Shown here piece by piece: positions 30,500 through 43,985 of a stretch of DNA of 64,000 nucleotides. The stretch is from Agriotes lineatus (Eukaryota; Arthropoda; Insecta; Coleoptera; Elateridae): contig OW679203.1 of the NCBI GenBank assembly GCA_940337035.1, positions 77,949,061 to 78,013,060 of the forward strand, given 5' to 3'. Within the stretch, counting starts at the first letter, position 1; the number at the start of each line of letters is the position of its first letter. Made by a program: the position numbers and the translations under genes. The notes below the pieces were generated by a model. The model worked only from the letters and a program-made list of their open reading frames with translations, searched no databases and was not told the origin of the DNA.

Positions 30500-33400
30500 A
30501 TGGACAATTTTAGCTTTGAAGATTTGAGGCGCGCTACTTATAAAAAGGGCGAAGACGTTTCCGTAGACACTGTACGAAGGGCCAACATGTCAGACTTAGA
30601 AAGTCTAGAGAAGCTAGCTTGTTCCACTACAGATGCCCTTTTTGGCGATGTCAACTATGGAGAAATATTGTTAATATTTTCAACATGGGTTAACACCCGC
30701 TACATGATTAAATTTCAGACACAAATGCCATAAACCAATGTGCCTGGAAAACTTCAAAGGTGAGCTCGTTGCATTTATGTGTCTGGACGATCATCCCAAC
30801 GTACCCAGTCTTCCTCCTTGGGAATGGAGCCATTGGCTTTACAACATCTATCATTTAGAAACCATTACACCAAGAAACACCCTTTGGATACAATTGGCAG
30901 TTTGGGACAACTGCTACATGTATTCCTTTTTATTCCCTTTGCTAAAATCAGCCTTCGCAGATTCTTCGTTTCTGGAGTATGTTATTATGGTGGTGCCACC
31001 AGGCGTTTATGCAATAGATTGGCTGGAGGGGCAAGGGGCCAGAATAGTCCCTCAAGGTAACACAGGGGAAAAAGAAGATTAATTTCTGAATTTTAATGAA
31101 TTTTCAGGCTTCTCCGAAGCACATAAGGTGCAGACGCTTTATCTTCTTGTCCGACAGCATTTTCAGACCAAATATAAAATACGTCGAGCTGTTGAGGAAG
31201 ACAATGACGACTTAATACCTCTCATTAACGCGTATTCCGAACGGTTGCAGCAATATTACGGGGAGTTCTATGTCGCGGAAATGCTGACAAGGCACCCAGA
31301 TGCTGGTAGGCAATTGATCGTTGCTGAGTACGCCGAACATGCGGTGGCAGTTTTATTTTTAAACGAGGCCGTCAACCAAAGGGCTTTAAACGAGTCGTTT
31401 GAACTAATTCCTTTTTATGGACTTCGAAAGCCACATGCAGAAGACGTTATTGAAAATCCTGAAGTGACCATTGAAACGAGCGCCATGGCTTTGCTAGCGG
31501 AGGAGGAGCAAGCGTAAGTTGTATTATATCAGTGCTAATGCAAGCTAATGGCAAATTCCATATACAGAGAAGAAGAATTATGTACCAGCATTCCGGACAT
31601 GGCAGTATCCAGCGTTGGGTCATTTGAATCCGAAGAAGTAGAAATAGCTCTACGTCAGACAACATCAGAAGATTCAGCAGACGATTTTTCCATTGTCGAC
31701 GTGTCTTCAGTTCATTTTTTGTTCGATTCTCCTAAAACTGAAGAGGAATCAACTCATTCCTCATCCAGTAGTAATTATAGCGCAATGATACTGTCTTTCA
31801 ACGATTATGAGATGCATTTATTTGCCGATAAAAATTTTTTGAAGGTTCTTAGTTTTGAAGATTTATACCACACCACTCGATGTAAGAAAAACATTGTATC
31901 AAATGCCACATGCCTCCTTATATCGTATATTTAGCAGATATGAAAAACCATGCCTATTTACCAACGCTTTCTTCATTTCATGGCGAATTGAATGCGTTCA
32001 CTTTGGAGCTAGCAGCTTCCAAACCCGAGCACGAGGTCGAGTCGTTGTCGCTACTTTTAGAAGCAGCGTTTGAGTGCTTCCCAGATAGGGATTATTGTAT
32101 TCTTACAGTACCATCAACATGTCCCCCGTTTCCGATGCTTAAGCACTTCGTGAGAGTCTCGCCAAAGCCAGTTAACATGTATCCCCACGAACTGTACGTC
32201 ATTCACCGCAATTCAATGTTAAGCAAGATCACCGTTCGTTTGGCAGTGCGGTCAGATATTCCACCCGTAGATGATTTGATAACGAACATGGGCACAACCG
32301 GAATGCTTCTGGCCAACTTTATAAGCGCAGTCAATGAAGATGACGATTTTCGTGCGTTCTTAATGCTGAGCCAAGATCGAGCTGTCGGGGCTGCAGTGCT
32401 CAAGGTGGAAGAGGACTTTGAATATCTCAAAAGCCACTATGAGCTAATACATTGGGTTGACGAAAATCACCATAAGTCCGACTCGCACGGTTTGATCGAG
32501 CATCTAGTGTTATCCCCCATTTTCCAACGCCATGCCTGTTTCTTTTTGAGAGAAATACACAGGTTAAGCGACTTCTCCGCGTTGTACTACTGCATCTCTC
32601 CTTCGGATGCTATCTCTATGCAGCGTCTCAGGCCACTCTGCAGCGTGATAGGGGATCTGATTCCGGTAAGACCTAGGCCAATGCCTGAATTTTCGCATAG
32701 CGATTTGGAAGGATGTGCGCCTGCGGATGTTATCCATCGAATTGACGCACCGTTTGCCTTGTATGTTTCAACTTCTCGCCATTGCACTCTGTCACGTCAC
32801 GAAATAAATACAAAAATTGTGATTGTGGGTAGCAGCGACATCGCGTTAGCCTTCCTGGAGTCTTTGATCTGCAATTGGAGCTTCTCTTACCATATAGTTT
32901 TCACGAATATCACTGTCATTTCCCCACATGGACTCAACTATCAAAAGCCAGATAATAGAGTGCGGAATATGATGTTCGTTACTAAAAGTAAATATAATTA
33001 TAGGCACATGCGTTTGACCTCTTTGAGAACGTTTGTTAACGTGGTAAATGCTGCTATGACCGGCATCGAGAGAAAAAACAAACTTTGTGTCGTAAATGAA
33101 AGCTACGGCCTCCCTTACGATTTGTTGTTTCTTATGTGCGGCAAGCAATTTCAGAAACCATCAAATACCCTAAAGGATAAAAAGCAGAAGAAAGTTAGTG
33201 AGTTTCCCGAAAACGTCTTTTTAATCAATACGGAAAATGACGCTACGCAGGCCCTAATTAGACTAAAGAAACTGATTGTAAATAACGCCAAGGTACAGTG
33301 TACGTAACACACAACACTTTAATACTTCTCTCTAATTTATTACCGCTGCAGATATGGTGATCGTGTATGGATGCGTGCTGGAAGCTTATTGCTGTTTAGC

Positions 33401-34873
33401 ATCGCTACTAGAATATGGGGTCTCTCCAGCCCATTTAACTTTTATCGAATCCTACCCGAACATTTCCGAAAACGTAACTGAAAATCACATATTTCATTTT
33501 CCCGATCCCGAAGTTGACGAAGCTGTCCGTGAGACTATAAAGGCAGAAGGCATAACAATGTATGAGTCGTATTACTTTCGCGAGTGGACCTTGCACAAAG
33601 AAGCAAACCGCATCGGAAGTGTCAAATTTGAATCGCGCAATAGACGGCTCCATATTGACTGCATTGCAATGTTTATGTACAACGACAAAACCGTCAGTGC
33701 TAGAACATTCCTCGCCATCAGCAAAGCTGGACTGGTCTTTGATGGTGGCTTGGTTATCGGACCAGATTGTGGCACGAACGATCCCAGCATTTATGCCGCA
33801 GGCACAATAACCAAATACTCGAGACGCTACTACGCCGACCACATGGCGCACAAATATTACAATCTAGAGGAAATAGGGTGGAAGCTCGGGGAGCAAATCA
33901 GGAAAAAGCTAATCCCAATCTATAACGAAGAAGAAGATCCAGGACACATTGCTTGCCAGCTAGGCGACATGATGGTACCCTCATACGAAAAACCCTTGAT
34001 GACCTACTGTCGTCTTCCTGGAAACCTACGTTACCTCAGCGTAACCAAGCCAGGTTTGCAAGTGCCATTGGAAACTGCCATGAGCAGCGAGGACTATGTA
34101 AGTTATTGCTTTCCATTAGTGGCGTTAACACTAACAATCACATTTCAAGGGACAAGTTTTGGTAACGGGGGATTGCAAGCAACTGCAAAAGCAGGGTTAC
34201 TTTAGGTTGCATTTGAATCAGTTTGGAGTAGTTGAAACAATTACATGTTTGGCCAAGTTTGTAAGTATTTGTATTTAAAAGCGGCCTTCTGTTACATCAT
34301 CTGCGACTCTAGGATTTCGATCGGAAAAATTTGGCATCCCTATGGGGAAAACACCAAAAGCTGCTTAACAACCTCCAGACACGCTTTGAAATGGTACTTA
34401 TAACTGACCTGTTCGAGTATTTTAGGGAACCTTGGACCTGTGCTATATATCATGATCGATTTTGTTTGTTGGAAAAAAGCATAAAACAGTTGCTGACGAG
34501 TTTAACGGTAAGCTCTCTATAAATAACCACTTGCTTGGCAATATTTATTTCCAATTTACAGGACGTGTCAGGGGATTCTCCACTGGAAGATCTCATAAAA
34601 ATGTTTAAGGAGAACAAGTGGAGTCGGGTAATACAGAAGGCTATAATGACTTTTACAAGTCGCATTCCTATTTCTGTTTTTTAGTTGAAGTTTGACCAAT
34701 GGGAAGAACTGGAAGAAAAATTCATGAATTCACCTTACCGCACAGAATTGGAGAAATTAGTATTGGACTTTTTGCGTGATAATGACTCATTTCTCACCAT
34801 GTATGCGCATCCTATAATCGTGCGCTATTTACTGATAGGATATCAAAATAGTCCATTATTTGAACTTCAATAA
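30500..34873 (+). CDS. Cilia- and flagella-associated protein 61
   Basis: Ten exons: 30500-30669, 30719-31056, 31108-31513, 31568-31881, 31938-33299, 33352-34097, 34150-34260, 34313-34507, 34562-34627, 34685-34873. All introns are GT-AG, 49-57 nt, and phases sum to 1,299 codons (1,298 residues; human CFAP61 is slightly shorter). The N-terminal third is GNAT-like and matches CFAP61 blocks: DALFGDVNYGEIL, RRAVEEDNDDLIPLINAY, ELIPFYGLRKPHAEDV. The C-terminal half has a Rossmann-like strand (KIVIVGSSDIALAFLESL), a dinucleotide-oxidoreductase-like block (GPDCGTNDPSIYAAGTITK), then GYFRLHLNQFGVVETITCL, and a terminal helical region. CFAP61 is part of the calmodulin- and radial-spoke-associated complex at the base of axonemal spoke RS3 and is needed for sperm flagella. 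In insects ciliary motility is confined mainly to sperm and some sensory neurons, so testis expression is expected. Confidence 0.93.
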
Positions 34874-34931
34874 GATCAGATTTTTACTATTTTATTTGGC
34901 AATTGTATACAGCCACATACAATCTCATTAT

Positions 34932-34937
34932 AATAAA
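34932..34937 (+). terminator. Polyadenylation signal of Cfap61
   Basis: AATAAA lies 59 nt after the TAA stop at 34871-34873, the expected distance for a short 3' UTR. Confidence 0.65.
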
Positions 34938-35139
34938 ATACTTTTAGATACTAGAACAAATATATAGATATATTTATTAGTATAAACTGCAAGACACTAG
35001 CACACGACTGATTGATATACAAATTGAATAATTGGGATCTGTTCATCAGGACACCAATTTGCAGAAAACTCTTCTTTTTAGGCCAATATTTCGGAAAACT
35101 ATTCCTTTATCAAGACGAATCTATAATAATTCCATAGTT

Positions 35140-35590
35140 GTCATATATCTTGTCTGACATTATTAATAAATAAAAACAATTCAAAGAGAAAAAGAGAGCA
35201 AATGCCAAATGTAGACAGAAAAAGAAAAGTGTGAAAGGCAATTCTGGAAGACATTGAGGAAATGGAGCTAGAGGCAATACAAGAAAATTTTACGAGAAGA
35301 GAAAACGACAGAAAAACGATTTTCAACCAAGAGTTCTGCTATATAAAGATAAAGAAGGAAACTTACTTGGAAACAAGGCTGAAATAATTAGAGGATTATA
35401 AGAATAGTTTAAGACACTGCTAAATCCGGATAATTTTAAAGAGGTAACGGAATAACTATAGTAAGATTGAGGAGACCCAAATAGAGTAGATCCACCAAGA
35501 GAAAAAGTGGAAAATTTAATAAAAACGCAAAGAAATCATACATTCCCAAAAGATGATAAAATCTCAGTGGAAATAGCAGAGGTTTCATTT
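35140..35590 (+). pseudogene. Decayed LINE, region before the RT domain
   Basis: The plus strand reads 'RKFYEKRKRQKNDFQPRVLL', 'YKDKEGNLLGNKAEIIR' and 'FKTLLNPDNFKEVTE' across frameshifts. This is the segment between endonuclease and reverse transcriptase in RTE-like LINEs ('...FQPr...ckdkeGnl...eil.rWkeyF..Lln'). It breaks off before the catalytic region. Confidence 0.7.
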
Positions 35591-37890
35591 TCATTCAGTT
35601 TAGCCGTCGTACCTTTTAAGGCGGAAGTCCCGCTGGCGTAACCCTGGACTAGTGATTTCCCTTTGAAAACGGTAGACACCAAGCCAACCGCTAGTACAGT
35701 TTGTTTTTCGAAATGGTAATGGACAGCAGGCAGAAATAATATTAAAGTCGTAAAGAGTTTCGGTCGTTCTGGAAGTCTGCAGTGTTTAAACTCTTGGGGT
35801 TCCGCTTTCGTTGTTGAATTACCATCGGACCCCGATTTCCATCAGAGTAGAATCATGCATTGCCTCGAATTTTTTCGTTGGCTTTGATTTCTGCTACCGA
35901 AGTAATTTTATACGAAAACACTTGAGTACTCAGATTAAAACTGCGCCCACCGTAGCAAGCCGCGTGCATTCTTGTAAGCACTGGTAAATATTATCATTGG
36001 ACTGCTAAATTGATATCTAGGTGCCAAAAGGTTAAATGTTGAAATATAAGTGGGGCCTACAATACGTTTCTGTAATAAAGAATCGCAAAAATTTCATGTT
36101 TTACAGTTTAATAATTTATGACTGGCGTTATAACTAAAATTGGGCTACAATTTTGCACTATACAATAATATTCAACTCGCTCTAGCTGGATATAAAACGG
36201 CAGGTTGGTTTTTCTCAAAATTCGAAGATAAATATTAAACAAAAAATCAAAAAATGTTTATAATTTCTATAAATTCTTTAAATTTTCAGTTGAGCGGTAC
36301 AAACTGTAATTTTAGGAGACAGTCGCTTTCTACAATTAAAACAGATTTTTTTTTAATTGAGAGCATTACGAGTCTTTTGACCGGTCTCAAACGGTCAAGA
36401 TGCCATCGACTAGCTAGGGAGAATGGGTTGAGTCCGACTTCTCTTAATAGGTGACGAAATAACTTAAAGGGGTGCTAAGTGGTTTTATTTGGCACGTTTA
36501 CTGCTGGATCCTTGAGACCACAAACCACTAAATGGCCCCTTCGAAGCCAAAAGCAAATTACACCCAAAGAATAATCAGTAGTATAGTACCAGTTAATAGA
36601 GATTGGGCAATAGCATACGTACTCGTATTATAAAATGCTATATAATTGCTGGTATTAACAACCACTTGTAAATATGTAAGTTATAGGGACTAACCACTAA
36701 CACACACATGTAAATCACACAATCGTGTATACTTGGTAAACATATATGTGTAGCTCATTAGGAGCCCCAAATTGTAGTACGTAACTTACTAAATGCTACC
36801 GAAAAATCATCGCTGCTGAGGAATCTAGAATGTCAATGCAATTCACTAAATGTGCAATCTAAAATAATTGAGTCGCTGAATGAGTATGATCCAAACTCGC
36901 AAACGAAATGTAGTAACTTAATTCTAAGGGGGTTTTAAATTCAGGCTCCTAGATGGATTTTCCCACACTAAAATTAAAAGCAAGCCACCGCTGTGGCGGC
37001 AGGTAAGTATGGAATTATTAAGTTTAAAACTGTTTGAATACCAGTGAAAAAATTAGGTTAATCAATCAGCGACTTAATAAAATTAAGTATAAAACTAGCT
37101 TATAAACAATTAAATACATTAACGAACTTGATTATACAAAAATACAACGCTGAAATCTGAATTTATATAAACGGCGAAACCTGAAATACTAGAACATATA
37201 GGGAATTGAACACACTACGTGCAGGACTAATCACAGCCGAAAATACCTGCCTTATGTCACCACAAGGTCAGGTTTAGTGGAAGACCCTCGTACGGTCACG
37301 AATTGCTCCAAACGAAACTCCAACAATAATTATTTCTATCAGAGTAGTCCAAACGACTCCAGATGCTGGATTTTATGCATCTCCACCTGGTATTAGTCAC
37401 ATCGTCGACAAAATTTTACCAGAACTCTGCCTATTTCAACACGCGAAGAGTTGCAACTAACAAAACCCACGACACATGTGATTTAAAAGCTTTGCACGCT
37501 ACCAAGTTAAATTCCTTCCGACAACGTCCAAAAACTACGTTAAAAATTATATAAACATATGCCTAAATCTGCTTACAGCATCTTAACCCCAACAGGATTG
37601 TCCGGCAAAATTGTATTCCACGATTTTCAAAAATTACCACGAGGAGACCATAAATCTTTCGCGTCATCATAGCTAAGACCGGAAAAGCCTGCACCTATCA
37701 AGCTGAATGTGCCCTCTAATTGGCAGGTGAAAAGATTAGCAAAAAAGTGGACGTGACTACCTCCCTGGACTTTCCCATACTGGAAACTGTTCATATCGTC
37801 TTTACACAACAGTCTTTACAACATATCAAAATTTCAACTCGATGACAAACGTCTTCACCGTGATAAGCGTTTACACTTTCACGTAAATTG
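35591..37890. other. Intergenic, nothing recognised
   Basis: No open frame with a recognisable motif. A small inverted repeat (AAGGGG...AGTGGTTT against AAACCACT...CCCCTT) lies at about 36,466-36,545. Compact GC-richer patches at about 35,610-35,880 and 37,250-37,310 look like pieces of dispersed repeats of unknown class. Confidence 0.4.
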
Positions 37891-39010
37891 CGGGTAAATA
37901 TAAAAGAATGTGTAGTTCAAAACGTGACCACCGAGCTTCTGTAGATGGCGCCAAGTGGACAAGCCGCCACTGTGCTAGTTTATGTATTATTTTCCTCAAA
38001 ACGGCTGTAGCACCGAGGTGAAATTTTCTAAGTACCTGGAAATTATATTTTCTAGGGCATACAAAATCGATTTTTTTATTTTCGCGGAAAAAGATTCTTT
38101 GACGCAAAAATATAACAACCGTTAGAATAAAAAAATTATTTTTCAAAAATAGAGGGGGGAGGGGGCCGGTGCGCTTACATATATCCACGAGCGTAATATT
38201 TTTTTGCATATTCATATGCTCCATTATGCACTGAGCAATTCAGTGAAAACCCCAGCTACCTATCTTGTTTTATTTATTAATTAAAGGGGTTTAAATTTTC
38301 AAACTTCAAAGCTTCGTAGAGGGCGCCACAGATAATTCATGAGATTCTTTAAAAAACAGATCGATAGCCCTTTTTGGGGTCTATCAGCGTATGAAGTTTA
38401 AACAAATTCCTGTGGGCAGTTTTTGAGAAATGATTTTTAGAAAATTTCCAAAATTTTGAAAATTTGTAATTTAGGCCCCTTAATATTTTTCAAAACACTT
38501 TTTATATCACCTCATGTTAGCCTTCATATACTATTCAGAAAAAAAATCAATTGAATCGATTCATCCGTTTTTGAGTAATAGGGCGTTAAACTCAAAATTT
38601 TCAAAAAATCATAGCGCCCTTCATTTTAAACCTAGCGAGTTCGGCAAAAAACTAACAGATTTGTCTTATGACCCTCTATCGTTATCCGCAATAAAATTTT
38701 CAAAATTTTAATCACGAAAACAGTGATACCAAAAAAACATGCGTAACTTCCGCTTCCGGTTTCGGATTTTTTTGAAAAGCTTATTTTGTCGATGAATTTT
38801 CGATACACCCCCGCATTACAAAGCGCATCAAAATCGGAGCAATACTTTCGGCTGTAGGAGCGTCACCCACCCACACACAGACGGACATTTTTTAAAAACC
38901 ACTTTTTTGGGTTCCTAGAGGCCCAAAACGGATATTTCTGTGAAAATCTCGATTTCCAAAATTTTCATGATTTCAAGACTTCCCTATACCTATGGGTATG
39001 GGAAAGTAAA
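37891..39010. repeat. Probable dispersed repeat of unknown class
   Basis: Long A/T runs with a distinctive segment at about 38,800-38,900 ('aatcggagcaatac', 'cacccacccacacacagacg') and an end near 38,980-39,005 with an imperfect palindrome around TATACCTATGGGTATGGG. Segments with this phrasing recur in insect genomes as I remember them, but I cannot name the family. No coding capacity is seen. Confidence 0.35.
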
Positions 39011-39689
39011 AAACATTTGAATACTTCAACAGGAACTCAGTTAATTTTATAAAAAATAAGAAATTTGCAGTATATTTATAATTTACAATTTTATTAAAAT
39101 GATGGTGCTTGTATTGTTAAAACTTCGAAGATAAAATCATTAACTAGCGTACAGGAGTCTCCCCAGTTGTCATCTATCAATCAGATCAATCAGAAGCAAA
39201 TATATACGACTTATACACGTTGTACGAAGTTATAGAGATGCGACCACAAACTCTCTCATATAATGGTTAGAATAAAGTTGTTACAAGAAGTGTCAAAGTC
39301 AAATTAGAGAGAAAAAAAAAGTATCACCCGATGAAGCAAACAAATAAAAAATGAGACAATCAAAGTAGTAGAATTTGGACAAACGCAAACGTTGAAGATT
39401 AAGTACATAAAGAGGGAATGTCGATGGAATTGAGGAAAAATGGCACCATTTATAGATGGGCATTCAGGAAGTGGCAAATTCATGAGTGAATACAGATGAT
39501 AAAACCAAATAAAGAGCCTAACTGACTTCATCCAGAATCTATAGCTATATTAAGAAGACGGAAGAGAATAAAAAAGAAGGGAAGCCAAGCAGGTATGTAG
39601 AAGAATGAAACGTCAGAGGATGAGTGCGGCGAAATTCACTAGAACGAATTGAAGATGATATATTACCAAGAACTTAATATGGGAAAACG
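39011..39689. other. Intergenic, nothing recognised
   Basis: AT-rich, purine-rich on the plus strand, no gene or element recognised. It may contain more decayed 5' sequence of the LINE that starts to be readable at about 39,690. Confidence 0.4.
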
Positions 39690-42130
39690 ACCAATTAATA
39701 GAACTGTGATATATTGTAAAGACACGAATGGGCAACTGGTACGTGGAATAGATGAAAATTTAATAGGTGGAAAAATATCTTAAATGAAGGGGGTAAGTAG
39801 AGACATGTAAGTAGTGAAGGACCACAATTATAGAGCAGATCTGGGACAAAATTAGAACATAGACGAAGAGGTGCCACTATTGGAAGACTGAGAAATAATG
39901 AGTGTCTTAGCGAAGATAGTATAACGGCAGGGTTCACAGAACAGGGTGGCACTGTTATATAGACAATTATAGTTGAGTCAATAAAAGCAAAAAATTAATG
40001 TTACAAAACGTACAAATTACAGAAGTATTTCATTACACGATGTTATATGCAACGATTACTTAAGAAATAATAAAAAACAAATCTCGACAGTTTATACAAA
40101 TAGGAGATTATCAATGAGTTTTCAAGAAGAATAAGTCAGCTAATGATTAATTGCTTACAATGAAGCAAATAATTACTAATGGTTATGAGTATGATCTACC
40201 ATTACTAATTATCTTTATTGATTTTAAATAGAGAACAATTGTTTCAATTACGAAGACTTTTGGAATATCAACAAATGTGATTAAATTAATAAAATGCCAT
40301 TAACAAAAAATATGTAAAGTATTGGTTGAAGGGAGGCTGTCACAAAAGTTCGAAGTGAATCGAATCGAGACACATTGACTCCAATGTTGTTTATTCTGGT
40401 ATTAGAAGGAAAAGCAACATGGATACAAAATGAGCAATCCACAGGGCGTTTCATAACGTACTGAGGAGAGTGAAAGGGTAGCTAGAGGGGACCAAAATAA
40501 AGTTATTTTCTTAATAAACTGCTGACCAAAACCCAATAACATAAAAATCACAGCAGTTTAAAGTTCTTGTAAATTAATGCCCACTTATTGAATACCGCTG
40601 GTATTAAAACGCCGCTGAAAGCTACTCCGGCGAATCGCGTGCGGATTTTGATAAACCTATATGTGAGAATTGTGGAAGTTGAGAACACCAGTTCTTGTAA
40701 AATAGCATTCAACCGTCACCAGTACGTGTATTGAAAATTTTGCTTCTCCATTAATGAGATTTAGCAGCCATTCGCAAAACTGCTGCCGCAAAGGATAATC
40801 CGTAGGAGTCGGTCCTGCCACCTTTTGCAGTTGATAGGAGTATAAACCATTGCTGCTCAATGTGCGACAAACAAAGGATGGAGAAACTCCAGCTTAGTGG
40901 AAAATTTGGCGTGTACTTGTAGTTGGATCACCATCAACCATTTCTAAAAGTTCTACCATGACCTTTCCTAGGTTGTACATTTCCAGTCTCAGTTCAGCGT
41001 TCCGACTACTCGAAGAAAAGAATTTTCGGAAGGCGTTTGACGAACTGGAAATCTTTCGAATACATACGTCCTAACACAAACAAATTTCTACTGCTGCTTG
41101 TTTTTTAGTTATTATTAAATGGCCAGCGTTTCTTCATCAGTGAACATAAATTTTTAAGTATTTAATAAGAAAGATTTAAATAGCCGTACTTTCTATGTTA
41201 CTTATTTTTTATTATTTTTCAACTCAACTTTGTTTAGTTAACTCTCAAATAGACCCTGCTTCAACTTAAAACGTAAATTACTAACTCATTTTGTAAAGAA
41301 TGCTCGTTAATTTTTTCAACATTAACTTGCTGTAATTTTCTTGCTGTTGGGATTTGGTCAGAAGTTTATTAAGAAAATTATTTGGTCCCCTCTAGCTACC
41401 CTTTCAGTAGCCTCGGTACGTTATGAAACACCTTAAATGGACGATTGGTATTACCTACGAGAACTAAGCCGAAGCTTCAAGACATCTTTGGCCGACTCGA
41501 GTGAGTAGCAAACGAGTTTGCCTGCAAATTAACGAAGAACAAATAAAATACATCGAGAACATTTCGTGGGAAAGACCTTCTTCCAAACAAAAAAGATGGC
41601 TCCAGGCTGAACAACATTGAGAAGGTAAATAAATTATAGCTATTTTGGGAGTGTTATTAACATACAAAATTAATGAAAAATAAGAAACTACGACTAGACT
41701 ACTCAGAGGTAATAAAAGTGTGGACTTCTTAATCTGAATAATGAAATCAAAAGTGTATACAAGATCGTTATTATCCCACTTATTGGAAAGAGTCGTATGG
41801 CGTATATGAGTTCCTAACCAAAAGATGGAAGAAACTTTGAATATATAGGAAAGGAAGGTTCCCAGAAGAATATATGATGATAGAAAGGGGGATGATTTGT
41901 GGAGAAGGATGAACCATGAGCCAATCCAGCTGTTTCAAGTGCCTAAAATTACTACAGTGACGAGAAATATCAGGGTTGGACCATTTATGTATGTAGACTG
42001 TCCAATACGAGCGTGACCAAATTGGTTTTTCAAGCGACCCAGGAGCAGGAGGAAGATGAGGAAGGCCTAGAAAAGTGAAGATGAAGTGTGTAATTGGAGG
42101 CAGTAATTTAAGAGGATACACTTGAAATTT
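39690..42130 (+). pseudogene. Decayed LINE split by a DNA transposon
   Basis: Left part: 'DTNGQLVRG' and 'WKNILNE' (about 39,720-39,790), 'LLIIFIDFK' with 'FGISTNVIKLIKCH' (about 40,200-40,310, the 'iDFkkAyDsi...lg.p.klI.li' block), then 'SQKFEVNR' and 'PMLFILVLEG' (about 40,340-40,415). Right part, after the transposon at 40,443-41,432: 'FGRLE...VANEF' and the tail 'LRRIYDDRKGDDLWRRMNHE' with 'ITTVTRNIRVG' (about 41,850-41,985). Order and spacing fit one LINE on the plus strand, with many stops. It differs in its tail from the RTE-like copies elsewhere in the window. Confidence 0.75.
40443..41432 (-). mobile_element. Fossil DNA transposon with ~90 bp TIRs
   Basis: The left end (GTTTCATAACGTACTGAGG..., about 40,447 onward) is inverted at the right end (...GTACGTTATGAAACACCT, ending about 41,432). 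The similarity covers about 90 bp, including GAAAGGGTAGCTAGAGGGGA. The interior encodes, on the minus strand, a decayed transposase: YSYQLQKVAGPTPTDYPLRQ, QFCEWLL, then 'HVLVTVECYFTRTGVLNFHN'. In related insect Tc1/mariner-superfamily transposases the equivalent block is 'vLFTDEA.Ftr.Gv.N.HNsH'; the catalytic Asp is replaced here and the frame is interrupted, so the copy is dead. It interrupts the LINE at 39,690-42,130. Confidence 0.85.
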
Positions 42131-43980
42131 TACCCTTTTGTGGGTAAATCTTTCTTCCGGAATGCTGATTGTTCAGAAACAATCGTGAGACCAAAATCAA
42201 GTTGAGCCATTTTCCTACATATTCTTCATTCAAGCTGAAGGAGTTCTTAGCTTTCTATTTAAAGTTCTAAGACCAACAGAAGTCAATTTAAGTGCGGGAA
42301 ACGATATCTACGTTAAAATGAACATTTAGTGCGCACACCTTGCTTAGTTTTGACGAAATGTTAAGGATACAAAATTGGTAAAAATATTGTATAAAGGACT
42401 GACGCTTCCAGTGGTTGTGTGATACATTTGATATTTTATGCAACATTCGTTCTAGAAAAGACCAACCATAAATATAAATTTATTGTATCTCTTGCCTATC
42501 ACGAATTATTCAAAAATAAAACCGTGTTAGTTCCTTCAAGGACAGCTGTCTGTGGTATTTAATTAACAACATAAATTAACACCTTAAAAATCAAAACAAC
42601 ACGCCATATCATTAAACCGGTTCTTTCCTAACCAAGAAGTGAATATATGGAAATATTTTTTTAACGTCTACTTCGGAACGACTTTGGGTGTTACGCAACA
42701 TGCACTAGAAATAGAGGTCAAATGCTGTTTACTCTGCTGTGAAAGTTCCCCTTGAGCATACAAACTAATAATTTAAAATACAGTTATTTATTAGAAGTTG
42801 ACAGAATTCTGCCGCATTTTAGAACTATTTACGATTAGTGCCTCTGTGCAAGAATGCCACATTAGAAAGTGTTAGAAATGTGTAACTTTCCGGCCATGTT
42901 ATAGTTCAAGGTTATATTTTCAAGTTTCTCTGCAATAAGGTTTGTTAATTGACAGCTTTAACGGCGTTTGGAATAAATTGCTTGAGATATTGATAAGTTC
43001 CTAGCTTAACACATAAAACGTTACTGTATACAGTGATTGTTTATTAATTATTACAATACAATTAAAGAAAAACAATTAGTTAAAAAGGAGGTACCAATAA
43101 AATATACTGCAGGACACCTGTCAAAAGTTTATTAGAATCTGTTTAATATTCAATACACACGCTTAATATTGTTCTACAAGCACAACAGCTACAAAGCAAT
43201 TAAGCGCAATTCAAACCACCTTATCAGTAATTACGTAGTTATTTTAAGTGGATACTCGACACCTACGAAAATATTGGGAATGTTAATGTTTGAAAACACA
43301 ATTATAGCCAGTACTGGCATTGAAAATCATTGCTTTTAATGTTTGAAGAACCGAGAGCATGAAAAGCGTTCATTCACAATAATTCTCTGGTTTTTAGAAA
43401 AAGTGTTTCGACACATCAACTACTGCTCGTAGGTGGATATTTTTTAATCACATATGGCATTGAGGGATATCTCATTTGAAAATGCTTTTAATTCTCTGTA
43501 CAGCTATGGAAAGTTTTATTAATTTGTTATTGTAATTTAATTAAATTTCCAAAATGCTGTCAAATTCCATACCATTCCTCTTCTATAAATCAATTTTCGA
43601 AGAAATTTATTTTCTAGATATGATCTTAAATTATTTTCTTCCTTGTGAAGACGATTTATTTTGTTTAGTTGATTTTCCGAAAAGCTCTTTTTTGGGGATT
43701 TAGGGAGTGGACATTGGGATATATGAAAATCAGTGGCGGCTCATGGAACCGAATGGAAAATACATCTTCCACCCCTTCACAGGCAAGGACAGATTCCAAC
43801 ATCTCAATATTTCACATATGGACTGACAAAAGTTAGCATCAGTGAAAAAAATTACCAAACTTCACATGCTAATAAAAAGTGATGAACTGAATCGAAAATA
43901 TCTCTTTAATTTTTCGTTTAAACATATAATTCGGCCAAAAAATTGCATCTCCACTGTTTGAGAACTGAGCTTATATTCAC
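42131..43980. other. Intergenic, nothing recognised
   Basis: AT-rich sequence without a gene, array or element that I can name. Confidence 0.5.
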
Positions 43981-43985
43981 ACAGC

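Noticed and set aside
33435..33851. 138-codon minus-strand frame in Cfap61
   Set aside because: It is antisense to a well-supported Cfap61 exon and has no motif of its own.
41780..42121. 113-codon minus-strand frame
   Set aside because: The plus strand of the same stretch reads as a LINE tail, so the minus frame is a shadow.
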